Below are positions 51,606 to 61,476 of a stretch of 64,000 nucleotides of DNA, in pieces; the first letter of the stretch is position 1, and every line of letters begins with the position of its first letter. The notes beneath the pieces were generated by a model. The model searched no databases, was not told where the DNA came from, and saw only the letters and a program-made list of their open reading frames with translations. Position numbers and translations under genes: made by a program. The stretch comes from Stappia albiluteola (lineage in GTDB: Bacteria; Pseudomonadota; Alphaproteobacteria; Rhizobiales; Stappiaceae). The stretch lies in NCBI RefSeq assembly GCF_014050225.1, contig NZ_JACFXV010000064.1, positions 212,692 to 276,691 on the forward strand. The letters run 5' to 3'.

Positions 51606-51654
51606 GATCACGTTTCATGAGATTGGATCGATTCCATCCAATCTCATCGTGATC
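51606..51654. repeat. Nested palindromic intergenic repeat (module D)
   Basis: Outer arms GATCACG / CGTGATC (51606-51612, 51648-51654) and inner arms TGAGATTGGAT / ATCCAATCTCA (51618-51628, 51636-51646) are perfect. It follows module C by 13 bp, together filling the gap before cobS. No second copy was found in this window, but the two-module style is the same as at 26376. Confidence 0.75.
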
Positions 51655-51760
51655 TAGAACCGCCGATCGCGGTTTCGCGCATGCGTGCGTCTTCGTGCGC
51701 TTGCGCCTTGTCTGATAAAGCGCCCTCCCGCAGCGAACGGGCCGGGGCAGCGGAGGTACG

Positions 51761-52747
51761 ATGACTGAGAAGACGACGATGGTTGAAGGCCTGCCCGATA
51801 CGAAGATCAAGGTGAAGGACGTGTTCGGAATCCAGTCGGACCTGGTCGTTCCGGCCTTTTCGACGGCGAGCGAGCATGTGCCCGACCTCGATCCCGACTA
51901 CCTGTTCGACCGGGCGACAACGCTCGCCATCCTCGCCGGTTTTGCCCGCAATCGCCGCGTCATGGTAACCGGCTACCACGGCACCGGCAAATCGACCCAT
52001 ATCGAGCAGGTGGCCGCCCGCCTCAACTGGCCCTGCGTGCGCGTCAACCTCGACAGCCACATCTCCCGTATCGACCTTGTTGGCAAGGACGCGATCGTCA
52101 TCCGCGACGGCCAGCAGATCACCGAATTCCGGGACGGCATCCTGCCCTGGGCGCTGCAGAACAACGTGGCGCTGGTCTTCGACGAATACGATGCCGGCCG
52201 CCCGGACGTGATGTTTGTGATCCAGCGCGTACTGGAAGTGTCCGGCCGCCTGACGTTGCTCGACCAGAACCGCGTCATCCGTCCGCACCCCGCCTTCCGC
52301 CTGTTCGCAACGGCCAACACCGTCGGTCTCGGCGACACGTCCGGCCTCTATCACGGCACCCAGCAGATCAACCAGGGCCAGATGGACCGCTGGTCGATCG
52401 TCACCACGCTGAACTATCTGCCGCATGACAACGAGGTGGAGATCGTGCTGGCCAAGGCCAAGCACTACCAGGGCACCGAAGGGCGGGCGATCGTCTCCAA
52501 GATGGTGCGGCTGGCCGACATGACCCGCAACGCCTTCATCAACGGAGACCTGTCGACGGTGATGAGCCCGCGCACGGTGATCACCTGGGCCGAGAACGCC
52601 GAGATCTTCGGCGACATGGGCTTCGCCTTCCGCGTCACCTTCCTCAACAAGTGCGACGAGTTGGAACGCACCCTCGTGGCCGAGTTCTATCAGCGCTGCT
52701 TCGGCGAGGACCTGCCGGAATCGGCTACCAACGTGGTGATGAGCTGA
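51761..52747 (+). CDS. cobS: Cobaltochelatase subunit CobS
   Basis: 328-aa AAA+ (MoxR-like) ATPase that, with CobT and CobN, inserts cobalt into hydrogenobyrinic acid a,c-diamide in aerobic cobalamin synthesis. Walker [10 protein letters not shown] at residues 71-79, Walker B region [13 protein letters not shown] and the arginine-finger region [26 protein letters not shown] are present. GGAGGT lies 5 nt before the ATG. cobT follows after 10 bp; cobN is not in the window. Confidence 0.96.
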   Translation: MTEKTTMVEGLPDTKIKVKDVFGIQSDLVVPAFSTASEHVPDLDPDYLFDRATTLAILAGFARNRRVMVTGYHGTGKSTHIEQVAARLNWPCVRVNLDSHISRIDLVGKDAIVIRDGQQITEFRDGILPWALQNNVALVFDEYDAGRPDVMFVIQRVLEVSGRLTLLDQNRVIRPHPAFRLFATANTVGLGDTSGLYHGTQQINQGQMDRWSIVTTLNYLPHDNEVEIVLAKAKHYQGTEGRAIVSKMVRLADMTRNAFINGDLSTVMSPRTVITWAENAEIFGDMGFAFRVTFLNKCDELERTLVAEFYQRCFGEDLPESATNVVMS

Positions 52748-52757
52748 CGGAAGCGCC

Positions 52758-54653
52758 ATGCGCCAGCCACCCTCGGAGAAGCCCAAGCAGCCGACGACGG
52801 AGCCGCTGAAGCAGGCCGTCGCCGGCGCCATGCGGGCGATCGCCGGCGAGCCGGAACTGGAGGTGCTGTTCTCCTCCGACCGGCCGTCGCTGATCGGCAA
52901 TACCGCACGCCTGCCCGAACCGCCGCGCCGGCTGTCGGCCGCCGAGATCGCGGTGACCCGCGGCCTCGGCGATTCCATGGCGCTGAAGCTCGCCTGCCAT
53001 GACGAGGCGATCCACCGCAAGTTCATGCCGCATGGCCAGATGGGCCGCGAGATCTTCGAGGCGGTGGAACAGGCGCGCTGCGATGCCGTGGGCGCCAACC
53101 GCATGCCGGGCGTCGCTTCCAATCTCGACGCCATGCTGCAGGAACGCTACGCCAAGGCGGGCTTCGCCGAGGTGACGGACCGTTCCGATGCGCCGTTGCA
53201 GGACGCGCTGGCGATGATCGTGCGCGAACGGCTGACCGGCCGCCGGCCGCCGATCGCCGTTTCCCGCGTCGTGGATCTGTGGCGCGAGTGGATCGAGGAC
53301 AAGGCGGGTGCCGATCTCGACCGCCTCGCCTCCCGGCTCGAGGACCAGTCGGCCTTCGCCAAGGAACTCAAGCACGTCCTGACCGCGCTCGACATGGAAG
53401 ACGAGTTCGGCGGCGACATGGACGAGGACCAGGAAGAGGGCGACGACGAAGAAGGCCGCAACGAGCGCGCCGAGACGTCGGCCGAGGGCGAAGAGGAAGG
53501 TGGCGAGGAAGAGGGCGCGCCGCAGGAGATGGAAAGCTCCGGCGAGGAGCAGGAAGCCGGCGAGACGGAAGCGCTCGACGGCGACTTCCAGGATATGGAC
53601 GATACGGCTGACATGGAGGCCGAGGAACCGGGCGAAAGCCCGCGTCGCGACCTGCCGTTCTCCAACCAGCCGCCTGGGCCCGACTACAAGGTCTATACCC
53701 GCTCCTTCGACGAAGTGGTGACGGCCGAGGATCTGTGCGACCAGGCCGAGCTCGATCGGCTGCGCGGCTATCTCGACAAGCAGCTCGCCAACCTGCAGGG
53801 CGCCGTGGCGCGGCTTGCCAACCGCCTGCAGCGCAAGCTGCTTGCGCAGCAGAACCGTTCGTGGAATTTCGATCTCGAGGAAGGCCTGCTCGACACGGCG
53901 AGGCTGACGCGCGTCGTCACCGACCCGATGCAGCCGCTCGCCTTCAAGCAGGAAAGCGACATCAATTTCCGCGACACGGTGGTGACGCTGCTGCTCGATA
54001 ATTCCGGCTCGATGCGCGGCCGGCCGATCACAGTTGCCGCCACTTGCGCAGATATCCTTGCCCGCACGCTGGAGCGCTGTGGCGTGAAGGTCGAGATCCT
54101 TGGCTTCACGACCCGTGCCTGGAAGGGCGGGCAGGCGCGCGAAGCCTGGCTTGCGGCCGGCAAGCCGGCGCAACCCGGGCGCCTGAACGACCTCCGGCAT
54201 ATCGTCTACAAGGCGGCGGACGCGCCCTGGCGGCGGGCGCGGCGCAATCTCGGCCTGATGATGCGCGAAGGGTTGCTGAAGGAGAATATCGACGGCGAGG
54301 CGCTGGACTGGGCGCATCATCGCCTGCTGGCGCGCCCCGAACAACGCAAGATCCTGATGATGATCTCCGACGGCGCGCCGGTCGACGATTGCACGCTTTC
54401 CGTCAATCCCGGCAATTATCTGGAACGGCACCTGCGCTGGGTGATCGAGGAAATCGAGACCCGCTCGCCGGTGGAACTGATCGCCATCGGCATCGGCCAT
54501 GACGTCACCCGCTATTACCGCCGCGCGGTGACCATCGTCGATGCGGAAGAACTGGCGGGCGCGATGACAAACCAGCTTGCCGACCTTTTCGACGAGGAAG
54601 CGATGCAGGCAAGCCACGCGCGCCGTGGCCGGATGCACGCCGGACGGCGATGA
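52758..54653 (+). CDS. cobT: Cobaltochelatase subunit CobT
   Basis: 631-aa CobT with the usual three parts: an N-terminal helical region, a long acidic linker (about residues 215-305, dominated by Glu, Asp and Gly), and a C-terminal von Willebrand A domain with MIDAS D414-N-S416-G-S418. It works as a co-chaperone of CobS in the chelatase complex, like BchD with BchI. It shares an operon with cobS and overlaps the next gene by 4 bp. Confidence 0.96.
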   Translation: MRQPPSEKPKQPTTEPLKQAVAGAMRAIAGEPELEVLFSSDRPSLIGNTARLPEPPRRLSAAEIAVTRGLGDSMALKLACHDEAIHRKFMPHGQMGREIFEAVEQARCDAVGANRMPGVASNLDAMLQERYAKAGFAEVTDRSDAPLQDALAMIVRERLTGRRPPIAVSRVVDLWREWIEDKAGADLDRLASRLEDQSAFAKELKHVLTALDMEDEFGGDMDEDQEEGDDEEGRNERAETSAEGEEEGGEEEGAPQEMESSGEEQEAGETEALDGDFQDMDDTADMEAEEPGESPRRDLPFSNQPPGPDYKVYTRSFDEVVTAEDLCDQAELDRLRGYLDKQLANLQGAVARLANRLQRKLLAQQNRSWNFDLEEGLLDTARLTRVVTDPMQPLAFKQESDINFRDTVVTLLLDNSGSMRGRPITVAATCADILARTLERCGVKVEILGFTTRAWKGGQAREAWLAAGKPAQPGRLNDLRHIVYKAADAPWRRARRNLGLMMREGLLKENIDGEALDWAHHRLLARPEQRKILMMISDGAPVDDCTLSVNPGNYLERHLRWVIEEIETRSPVELIAIGIGHDVTRYYRRAVTIVDAEELAGAMTNQLADLFDEEAMQASHARRGRMHAGRR

Positions 54654-55654
54654 GAAAAGCGCTCCTCGCCTCCCTCTGCCTTTTGGCGATTGTGGGCGGC
54701 GGGGCGGCGGCCGCGCCCAGAATCGTCAACGAGAACGTCACGGTGGCAGCCGAGCCGATCCTGAATTTCGGGATCGGGCGGGCCGAGCAGGTTCGCTTCG
54801 GCAAGCTCGACTATCTGGGCGGTATCGAATTGCTGGCGGGCAACCGCCATGTCGGCGGCTTGTCCGGACTGGTGGTCAGCCCGGACGGCGGATCGCTGCT
54901 TGCGGTCACCGACAACGGCCTGTGGTTTCGCGCCGAGCTGGAGCAGGACGCCGCGGCTAGGCCGCTTGCCATCCGCAATGCCTCGATCGCGCCGATGGTC
55001 GGGCCGGACGGCAAGCCGCTGCTTTCGGGTGGCCTGGCCGACACGGAAGCCGTGACCCGTAATGAAAAGGGCGAGGTCTTCGTCTCCGTCGAAGGGCGGC
55101 ATTCGATCCTGGCCTTCCCTGCCCCCTTCGACTTGAACGAGCGCGCGCGGCCGATCGCCCTGCCTCAAGGAATCTCGAAGCTCAGGTACAACAAGGGGCT
55201 GGAAGCATTGGCGGCAAGCCCGTCGTCTGGCCCGCTCAAGGGCGCGCTGGTAGCGATTGCCGAGCGCGGCCAGAGCTATGACGACGACATGCCGGGCTTT
55301 CTGGTCGGGGGAGCAAGGCCCGGACAGTTCACCGTCCGGCGCAGCGGCGACTTCGATGCGACCGACGCCGCCTTTTTGCCGGATGGCGACCTGCTGCTGC
55401 TGGAGCGACGCTTCAACCTGCGCCACGGCATCGGCATGCGCATCCGCCGGATTGCGGCTGCAAGCCTGATGCCAGGTGCGGTCGTCGACGGGGATGTGCT
55501 GATCGAGGCCGGTTTCACTCATCAGATCGACAATATGGAAGGACTGGCCGTCCATCGGTTGCCGGCGGGTGACGTCATCCTGACGGTCATTTCCGACGAC
55601 AACCGGTCGATCCTGCAGCGGACGCTGCTCCTGCGTTTCAGGCTCGCCGAATAA
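54650..55654 (+). CDS. Esterase-like activity of phytase family protein (exported)
   Basis: 334-aa beta-propeller-like protein with a signal peptide ([21 protein letters not shown]). Blocks such as [48 protein letters not shown] and [26 protein letters not shown] place it in the phytase-esterase-like family; its substrate is unknown. It starts in the ATGA overlap with cobT, a pairing I recall from other rhizobia. A role in cobalamin synthesis is not supported by any motif. Confidence 0.87.
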   Translation: MRKALLASLCLLAIVGGGAAAAPRIVNENVTVAAEPILNFGIGRAEQVRFGKLDYLGGIELLAGNRHVGGLSGLVVSPDGGSLLAVTDNGLWFRAELEQDAAARPLAIRNASIAPMVGPDGKPLLSGGLADTEAVTRNEKGEVFVSVEGRHSILAFPAPFDLNERARPIALPQGISKLRYNKGLEALAASPSSGPLKGALVAIAERGQSYDDDMPGFLVGGARPGQFTVRRSGDFDATDAAFLPDGDLLLLERRFNLRHGIGMRIRRIAAASLMPGAVVDGDVLIEAGFTHQIDNMEGLAVHRLPAGDVILTVISDDNRSILQRTLLLRFRLAE

Positions 55655-55680
55655 GGGTTGCCCCTCAGGCGACGGACATC

Positions 55681-56334
55681 TCAGGCGACGGACGGGCGCG
55701 GCGACATGCCGAATACGGCCAGCAGCACCCGGTAGGGCGCAAGCAGCGCGCCGGCGACGAGCAGCTTCACCACGAAATCACCCAGTGCCCAGGAAATCCA
55801 GCGCGGGGCTTCAAGCGCGAAGACGCCGAACAAGGGCGCGCTTTCGGTGGCGAACGGATTGTCGGCGCCAAGCACCGGCGTGAAGACCGTGGCAAAGGCA
55901 AGGCCGAAGAACAGCACCGTGTCCAGCACCGAGCCGATGATGGAGGAGACGACCGGAGCCTTCCACCAGGCGGAGGCGCGCAGGCGGTCGAAGATCGTCA
56001 CGTCGAGAAGCTGGGCGAGCAGGAAGGCGCTGCCCGAGGCGAGCGCGATGCGCGGCTCGGCCAGCAGGAAGGAAAGCGCGACGGCAAGCACGAAACCGAC
56101 CAGCACCACCTTGCGCGCGGCAGCCGGGCCGAAGCGGCGGTTGGTCAGGTCGTTGACGAGGAAGGCGGCCGGATAGGTGAAGGCGCCCCAGGTCAGGATA
56201 TCGGCCAGGTTGATCGGGCCGAGCATGCCGTTGACCGGATACTGGACCAGGATATTGGCGGAAACGACAACCACCACCATCGCCGCCATGGCGGTCAGGG
56301 CGGCAAGGGGAGAGAAGCGTGCGGACGGGGTCAT
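55681..56334 (-). CDS. Queuosine precursor transporter (YhhQ/VUT family)
   Basis: 217-aa inner-membrane protein with about six helices. NILVQYPVNGMLGPINLADILTWGAFTYPAAFLVNDLTNRRFG and ISWALGDFVVKLLVAGALL match the VUT/YhhQ family, which imports preQ0, preQ1 or queuine for tRNA queuosine. No preQ1 riboswitch was found upstream. The N-terminus is short. The gene is downstream of rpmB on the same strand but separated from it by a terminator. Confidence 0.88.
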   Translation of the reverse strand: MTPSARFSPLAALTAMAAMVVVVVSANILVQYPVNGMLGPINLADILTWGAFTYPAAFLVNDLTNRRFGPAAARKVVLVGFVLAVALSFLLAEPRIALASGSAFLLAQLLDVTIFDRLRASAWWKAPVVSSIIGSVLDTVLFFGLAFATVFTPVLGADNPFATESAPLFGVFALEAPRWISWALGDFVVKLLVAGALLAPYRVLLAVFGMSPRPSVA

Positions 56335-56398
56335 GGTCGAATTCCGACTGGTTATTTTGCAAACAATAGGGCGCGATCCGCGGCCGCGCAGGCATGCG

Positions 56399-56424
56399 AA
56401 AAGAGGCGCTGTGAGGCGCCTCTT
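56399..56424 (-). terminator. Intrinsic terminator after rpmB
   Basis: Arms 56401-56409 and 56416-56424 (AAGAGGCGC / GCGCCTCTT) pair perfectly with a 6-nt loop. On the minus strand the stem ends in TTTT. It lies 27 bp after the rpmB stop. Confidence 0.85.
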
Positions 56425-56451
56425 GCATCCCGTGCGTACTGATCGGTTAAA

Positions 56452-56742
56452 TCAGGCGGCCTCGGCCTGGCGGCGCCGGATCTCGGTCTTCAGCAGACGG
56501 GCGCGCGGCGAAAGCTCGCTGTCGGACGCCTTCATGAGGAAAGCGTCGAGACCGCCGCGATGCTCAACCGAGCGCAGCGCGTGCGCGGAAATGCGCAGCT
56601 TGTAGGTCTGGCCGAGCGTGTCGGAGATCAGCGACACGTTGCACAGGTTCGGCAGGAAACGCCGACGCGTCCTGTTGTTGGCATGGCTGACGTTATTGCC
56701 GGACATCACGTCCTTGCCGGTCAGTTCGCAACGGCGGGCCAT
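56452..56742 (-). CDS. rpmB: 50S ribosomal protein bL28
   Basis: 96-aa ribosomal protein. [33 protein letters not shown] is the family N-terminus; the C-terminus [15 protein letters not shown] is the alphaproteobacterial form, longer than the 78-aa E. coli protein. AGGTGA precedes the ATG. A good promoter lies far upstream, giving a leader of about 185 nt. It ends at a clean terminator and is monocistronic. Confidence 0.97.
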   Translation of the reverse strand: MARRCELTGKDVMSGNNVSHANNRTRRRFLPNLCNVSLISDTLGQTYKLRISAHALRSVEHRGGLDAFLMKASDSELSPRARLLKTEIRRRQAEAA

Positions 56743-57224
56743 GGTATCACCTTCTTGTTACTGTCGTGTTCCTGAATGCCCGTCTTTCAGCTATTCTGAC
56801 GAAACCGGCATTCTGCGGTTGGTTCCGGTGCGGCGCGGGTGCTGACTGCGGCAGTCTTCGCCAAGCGGTTTTTCCGTCGGCGAAATCCGCTTCAGACCCG
56901 GCGTTCTCGCGCCGGCGCTGATTGGAAAGTCGGCATCGTATAAGGGGCGCGCCTTCCAAGGTCAAGCGATCTTGAAAGGGGCGCGCGGGAAATCGTGGAG
57001 TGTCATGGCCTCGGTGGTGCCGTTTGGATTACATTAACCATACGGTTACCGGGCTGGGCACAAACTGCGGGCGGCGGATCGAAGTTGCGGGGGGTGCGCC
57101 GCTCCCGTATCGCCGCCGTCCAAGCCCCGTAGAGGGCAGGGCAGCAAAGGCGGAGTATTCGCGTCGGTCGCGGATCGGTACGGCATGATCGCCGGGCCAT
57201 GCGCGACGTCAGGAGGGTAACAGG
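56743..57224. other. Intergenic region rpmB / DUF3108 gene
   Basis: 482 bp without a real gene between divergent genes. On the minus side lie the rpmB promoter (56937-56965) and a leader with a hairpin AAGCGG / CCGCTT (about 56864-56893). The plus side up to the DUF3108 gene has only short frames lacking ribosome sites. Confidence 0.5.
56937..56965 (-). promoter_or_regulatory. Sigma-70-type promoter of rpmB
   Basis: On the minus strand TTGACC (56965-56960) and TATACG (56942-56937) are 17 bp apart, the best -35/-10 match seen in the window. Transcription would start near 56930, about 185 nt before the rpmB ATG. Confidence 0.6.
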
Positions 57225-58085
57225 GTGCCCAGGCTTTCGTCGTCGTTCAAGAACGGTATTCTCAGCCGCGCCGCGGGTTTCGCGACGGCGGCGGTTTTCG
57301 CACTTTCCCTTGCGCCAGCCTCGGTGGCGGCGGAAACGCAGCGCCTTGGCGGCGTCTACGACATATCGGTCGCTGGTTTCACGGTGGCGCGCGGTTCGCT
57401 GTCTCTGGTCGTGCAGGGCAATGCCTATTCGGCCAAGGCCGGCATGGAACCGGCCGGCATCGGCACGCTGTTTTCGACCGGCAAGGGCGGGGCGGAAGCC
57501 TCCGGCTGGCTGAGCGGCTCGAAGGTTCGCCCGTCGCGCTACACCATGGCTTCGAGAGCGTCCAACCGCGACTTCTACGTCGATCTTTCGCTCGGCTCCG
57601 GAAACGTCAAGGCGATGGAAGTCAGCCCCAAGTTCAAGCCGAACCCGGAGCGCATCAAGATCACGGACGCGCATACCCGCCAGATCGTCGATCCCCTGAG
57701 CGCGATCCTGCTGCCGGTTGGTCGGAGCAAGAGCAGTCCCGAAAACGCGGCCTGCAATCGCAAGATCCCGGTCTTCGACGGCTGGACGCGCTTCGATATC
57801 GAACTTTCCTACAAGGAAACGCGCGAGGTTTCGGGCCACGGCTATGATGGCCCGGTGATCGTCTGCCAGGCGCGCTGGGTGCCGGTGGCCGGCCATCGCC
57901 CCTCGCGGGCGAATGCCAGCTACATGAAGAACAAGGACAGCATGGAGGCCTGGCTCGCGCCGCTTGCCGCCGGCCGTCTCTTCGTGCCTTACCGCATCCA
58001 GATGGCGACGCGCTCCGGCACGCTGGTGGTGGAGCCGCAGGCGCTGAAACTTTCGGGTGCGGTGAGCGACCAGGCCTGGCGCTGA
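57225..58085 (+). CDS. DUF3108 domain-containing exported protein
   Basis: 286-aa protein with a signal peptide ending near VAAETQRLGG. The body (YDISVAGFTVARGSLSLVVQGNAYSAKAGMEPAGIGTLF, PSRYTMASRASN, CNRKIPVFDGWTRFDIELSY) matches DUF3108, a beta-rich periplasmic family of unknown function that in rhizobia is common and conserved. It starts with GTG behind AGGAGGGTAACAGG. It is probably periplasmic; no enzyme motif is visible. Confidence 0.87.
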   Translation: MPRLSSSFKNGILSRAAGFATAAVFALSLAPASVAAETQRLGGVYDISVAGFTVARGSLSLVVQGNAYSAKAGMEPAGIGTLFSTGKGGAEASGWLSGSKVRPSRYTMASRASNRDFYVDLSLGSGNVKAMEVSPKFKPNPERIKITDAHTRQIVDPLSAILLPVGRSKSSPENAACNRKIPVFDGWTRFDIELSYKETREVSGHGYDGPVIVCQARWVPVAGHRPSRANASYMKNKDSMEAWLAPLAAGRLFVPYRIQMATRSGTLVVEPQALKLSGAVSDQAWR

Positions 58086-58254
58086 CCATCGATAATTCGC
58101 AGACGGAACGGGCGGCTTGACACAGGCGGCTGCTGTCGCCAGTCTCCGGCCGTTTTCGCTCCCCCGCGCGATGCGGTCGCGGCGAGGGACGCAGATCCGG
58201 CGCGAACACCGGTTGGCAAAAGCCGAGCCGGCGCAAGAACGAGACAATCAGGCC

Positions 58255-59208
58255 ATGCACAGCTTCCTTGAATTCGAAAAACCGGTCGCCGAACTCGCCG
58301 GCAAGGTCCACGAATTGAGAGCGCTGGCCGACAGCGGCGAGGCGGTCGATGTCGACGAGGAGATCGCCCGGCTGCAGGTGAAGGCCGACCAGGCGCTGAA
58401 GGACATCTACGCCAAGCTCACGCCCTGGCAGAAGACGCTGGTCGCCCGCCATCCCGACCGTCCGCATGCCGCCGACTACGTCAACGGCCTGATCGAGGAC
58501 TTCACGCCGCTGGCCGGCGACCGCAAATATTCCGAGGATGCGGCGGTGATCGCCGGTTTCGGCCGTTTCCGCGGCCGTTCGGTCGCGGTCCTCGGACAGG
58601 AAAAGGGCAATGACACCCAGTCGCGGCTGAAGCACAATTTCGGCATGGCCCGGCCGGAGGGCTATCGCAAGGCCGTGCGCATCATGGAGATGGCCGGCCG
58701 TTTCGAGATTCCGGTGATTTCCTTCGTCGACACCGCCGGTGCCTATCCGGGTATCGGTGCGGAGGAGCGCGGTCAGGCCGAGGCGATCGCTCGCTCCACC
58801 GATGCCTGCCTGGCGCTTGAATCGCCGAACGTTGCGCTGGTGATCGGCGAAGGTGGCTCGGGCGGGGCGATCGCGATCGCCACCTGCAACCACGTCGCCA
58901 TGCTGGAGCATGCGATCTACAGCGTCATCTCGCCGGAAGCCGGCGCCTCGATCCTGTGGCGCGACAGCGCCCGGGCGCAGGACGCGGCCACCAACATGAA
59001 GATCACCGCGCAGGATCTCATCAAGCTCGGCATCGTCGACGAGATCGTCGAGGAGCCGCTGGGCGGTGCGCACCGGGCAAGGGAAACGGTGATCAACCGT
59101 GCCGGGTCGGTGATCGAGAAGGCGCTGGCCCGCTTCGACGGCTGGTCCGCGCAGGACATCCGTCGCCATCGCCGCGACAAGTTCCTGAAGATCGGCCGGA
59201 CGCTCTAA
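58255..59208 (+). CDS. accA: Acetyl-CoA carboxylase carboxyltransferase subunit alpha
   Basis: 317-aa alpha subunit that, with AccD, moves carboxyl from biotin-AccB to acetyl-CoA to make malonyl-CoA for fatty-acid synthesis. MHSFLEFEKPVAELAGKV, GRFRGRSVAVLGQEKGNDT, FVDTAGAYPGIGAEERGQAEAIARS and VIGEGGSGGAIAIA are diagnostic. The ATG is chosen because an upstream extension of 46 codons has no family match. A GC-rich hairpin lies 17 bp past the stop. Confidence 0.97.
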   Translation: MHSFLEFEKPVAELAGKVHELRALADSGEAVDVDEEIARLQVKADQALKDIYAKLTPWQKTLVARHPDRPHAADYVNGLIEDFTPLAGDRKYSEDAAVIAGFGRFRGRSVAVLGQEKGNDTQSRLKHNFGMARPEGYRKAVRIMEMAGRFEIPVISFVDTAGAYPGIGAEERGQAEAIARSTDACLALESPNVALVIGEGGSGGAIAIATCNHVAMLEHAIYSVISPEAGASILWRDSARAQDAATNMKITAQDLIKLGIVDEIVEEPLGGAHRARETVINRAGSVIEKALARFDGWSAQDIRRHRRDKFLKIGRTL

Positions 59209-59225
59209 GGTCCCGTTTTTGTTGA

Positions 59226-59247
59226 TGCGGCGCATCAGTGCGCCGCA
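59226..59247. repeat. Hairpin after accA without T-run
   Basis: TGCGGCGCA (59226-59234) and TGCGCCGCA (59239-59247) are perfect 9-bp arms around TCAG. A run of five T lies before, not after, the stem, so on neither strand is it a standard terminator. It may protect the mRNA end. The remaining bases to the L,D-transpeptidase gene show no gene. Confidence 0.55.
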
Positions 59248-59445
59248 AATCGACATGGCTTCGCCCGATTTCCGCCGGTTGCCGCCAAATCGCCGGATTC
59301 ACCCCGCATGGGTCGCCGATTGCATCGGCACAAGCGGAGTAACCACTCCTCAACCATGATTGAGTAGCCTCGGAGTTGGCCGATCCGGGGGCACGGGCTA
59401 TCAAGGTTGCATGCGGGAAAACCGCAACAAGCGAAGGTTCTTGAG

Positions 59446-60735
59446 ATGGCGGTTCATCAGTCCCTTAAGACGCGCTGGCTGAAACTCGGCATGGCCGTGG
59501 CGCTCGGCTTCACGCTCGCCGCCTGTCAGGCGGACGAATTCGTGTCGTCTGGTCCCAAGCACCTGCGCCCCGTCAGCGCCTCCATCAAGGAGAAGATGCA
59601 GGAGCTCGGCATGAAGGCCGAGTCGCCGATCATGATCCGCATCTACAAGGAGGATTCGGAGCTGGAGGTCTGGAAGCAGACCAAGAGCGGGCGCTACGCG
59701 CTGCTGAAGAGCTTCGAGATCTGCAAGTGGTCCGGCGAGCTGGGACCGAAGATCAAGGAAGGCGACCGCCAGGCGCCGGAAGGCTTCTACGAGATCACGC
59801 CGGCCCTGATGAACCCGAATTCCAGCTATCATCTCGCCTTCAACATGGGCTACCCGAACAAGTTTGACCGGGCTTATGGCCGCACCGGCTCCCACCTGAT
59901 GGTGCACGGCGCCTGCTCGTCGCGCGGCTGCTACGCGATGACGGACGAGCAGATCCAGGATATTTACGCCCTCGCCCGCGACTCCTTCCGGGGCGGCCAG
60001 CGCTCGTTCCAGGTCCAGGCCCTGCCCTTCCGCATGACGCCGGAAAACATGGTCAAGCACCGCGACAGCGAGCATTTCGAATTCTGGAAGATGCTGAAGC
60101 GCGGCACCGATCATTTCGAGGTGACCAAGGTTCCGCCGCAAATCGGCGTCTGCGAGAAACGCTATGTCTTCGACGCGACGCAGGTCGTGGAGGGCGTGCC
60201 GCTGAATGCCGTCGGCAAGTGCCCGGATCTCGACGTGCCGGACGCAGTGGAGCAGGCGGTCGCGGCGAAGGAACGCAAGGACGAGGAAAAGTTCAACCAG
60301 ATCGTCGCCAGCATCGAGCGCTCTGAAGAACGCAAGAAGCAGTTCGCCGCGATCTTCGGCTCCGACGAGGAAACGGCGCAGAAGACCGAGGGTGATGCCG
60401 CGACGGCTCCCGTCACGGTTGCTGCCGCGCCAGCCGCAAACCCGGCCGGCGAGCCGGCGAAGGTTACCGCTCCGGCATCGGCAAGCGAAGCCATCGCCGC
60501 AATTGCCACCAACAGCGATCAGCGCGGCGGAAAGCCGGAGGCCGAGCGCCTGGGCGTGCCGACGGCAACTGCCTTCGCGCCCGAAGCCAAGAAGCCTTCG
60601 GACGAAGGCGGCTTCTTCACCCGCTTCATCCCGACTTTCGGGCTGATCGGCGGCGATGACGAGGAAAGAAGCGCTCCCGATCCCGCGCTTGCCGCGGCAC
60701 CAGCGCCGCAGTCCAAGCCTGACGCGAAGCCTTGA
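59446..60735 (+). CDS. L,D-transpeptidase lipoprotein (YafK-like)
   Basis: 429-aa lipoprotein: lipobox LAAC with Cys27, then a YkuD catalytic domain (about residues 50-185) with H154-G-A-C-S-S-R-G-C162, Cys162 being the likely nucleophile. It would act on peptidoglycan, forming or cutting 3-3 crosslinks or attaching proteins. The C-terminal third (after about residue 300) is Ala/Pro/Glu-rich and probably disordered, ending in a Pro/Ala/Lys tail. AAGG precedes the ATG by about 8 nt; an upstream ATG adds 13 residues that would spoil the signal peptide. Confidence 0.9.
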   Translation: MAVHQSLKTRWLKLGMAVALGFTLAACQADEFVSSGPKHLRPVSASIKEKMQELGMKAESPIMIRIYKEDSELEVWKQTKSGRYALLKSFEICKWSGELGPKIKEGDRQAPEGFYEITPALMNPNSSYHLAFNMGYPNKFDRAYGRTGSHLMVHGACSSRGCYAMTDEQIQDIYALARDSFRGGQRSFQVQALPFRMTPENMVKHRDSEHFEFWKMLKRGTDHFEVTKVPPQIGVCEKRYVFDATQVVEGVPLNAVGKCPDLDVPDAVEQAVAAKERKDEEKFNQIVASIERSEERKKQFAAIFGSDEETAQKTEGDAATAPVTVAAAPAANPAGEPAKVTAPASASEAIAAIATNSDQRGGKPEAERLGVPTATAFAPEAKKPSDEGGFFTRFIPTFGLIGGDDEERSAPDPALAAAPAPQSKPDAKP

Positions 60736-60741
60736 CGGGAC

Positions 60742-61461
60742 TTACGCCCAGATCGCCATCCTGAAGCCGCGTGCGTCCCTCTCGGGAGGCTCCGGGAAGG
60801 GCCGCGCCAATCCCCGCATGATGCGCTCCGCGATCAGCGCGTTGACGCAGGCATCGATGAAATCGTCGCGGCCGGCGCCGCGCGGTGGCGGTTGATCCAG
60901 AAAGGCGCGCTCGAAGCCGTGGCGTTCAAGCAAGTCGCGCCGCTCGTCGAGGCCGGGCCCGTTCGCTCGGCTCCTGACCTTCTTCGGCAGCGACATCGGC
61001 CTTTCGCCATTCAACCGCCAGAAGGCGACTTCCGGATGGACCTCGTAGATGACGGCTTCCATCTGCGCCGACATCAGCGCATCGATCTCCCGGATCTTGG
61101 GGAAGATATTGAAGGCCTGCTTTGAAACCTTGCGCGGAGGGTCGGAGGTTTCCAGCGCCACGCGGCAGGCCTCGCGATAGTCGTCGCAATAGACGGCGGC
61201 GCGAGAGGGGATCGAAAAGACCGAAGATTGCCGCTCGCCCAGCAGCGGGCGCACCAACCGCTCGGGCCCGCGTCCGCCTGATCCCGCGCGTTCGGGCAGG
61301 CCGATCGGCATGTCGACGGCAATCAGTGTCGGGCTTTCGGGACGTTCGAGCAGGTCGGCAAAGCGCGGCACCAGCAGCACGTCGGGCGACGCGTCCGAGG
61401 CAAGATCGCGGAGAACGGCGATCCAGCCAGCCCTTGCGCCATCCACGCCCGCAACCAGCAT
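60742..61461 (-). CDS. DUF429 domain-containing protein
   Basis: 239-aa protein of the DUF429 family, which adopts an RNase H-like fold. VAGVDGARAGWIAV at the N-terminus, LIAVDMPIGLPE and YEVHPEVAFWRLNG give the acidic residues of the fold; activity is unproven. It follows the pyridoxal kinase gene by 15 bp on the minus strand, so the pair is probably co-transcribed. Convergent with the L,D-transpeptidase gene 6 bp away. Confidence 0.88.
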   Translation of the reverse strand: MLVAGVDGARAGWIAVLRDLASDASPDVLLVPRFADLLERPESPTLIAVDMPIGLPERAGSGGRGPERLVRPLLGERQSSVFSIPSRAAVYCDDYREACRVALETSDPPRKVSKQAFNIFPKIREIDALMSAQMEAVIYEVHPEVAFWRLNGERPMSLPKKVRSRANGPGLDERRDLLERHGFERAFLDQPPPRGAGRDDFIDACVNALIAERIMRGLARPFPEPPERDARGFRMAIWA

Positions 61462-61476
61462 CCGCTTCCCTCGCCG

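Noticed and set aside
51544..51760. Cobalamin riboswitch upstream of cobS
   Set aside because: The gap is filled by two palindromic repeats and has no B12-box sequence; aerobic cobST is often not riboswitch-controlled.
56335..56451. preQ1 riboswitch before the YhhQ-type transporter gene
   Set aside because: The short upstream stretch on the minus strand has no preQ1-I or preQ1-II type hairpin with an A-rich tail at the ribosome site.
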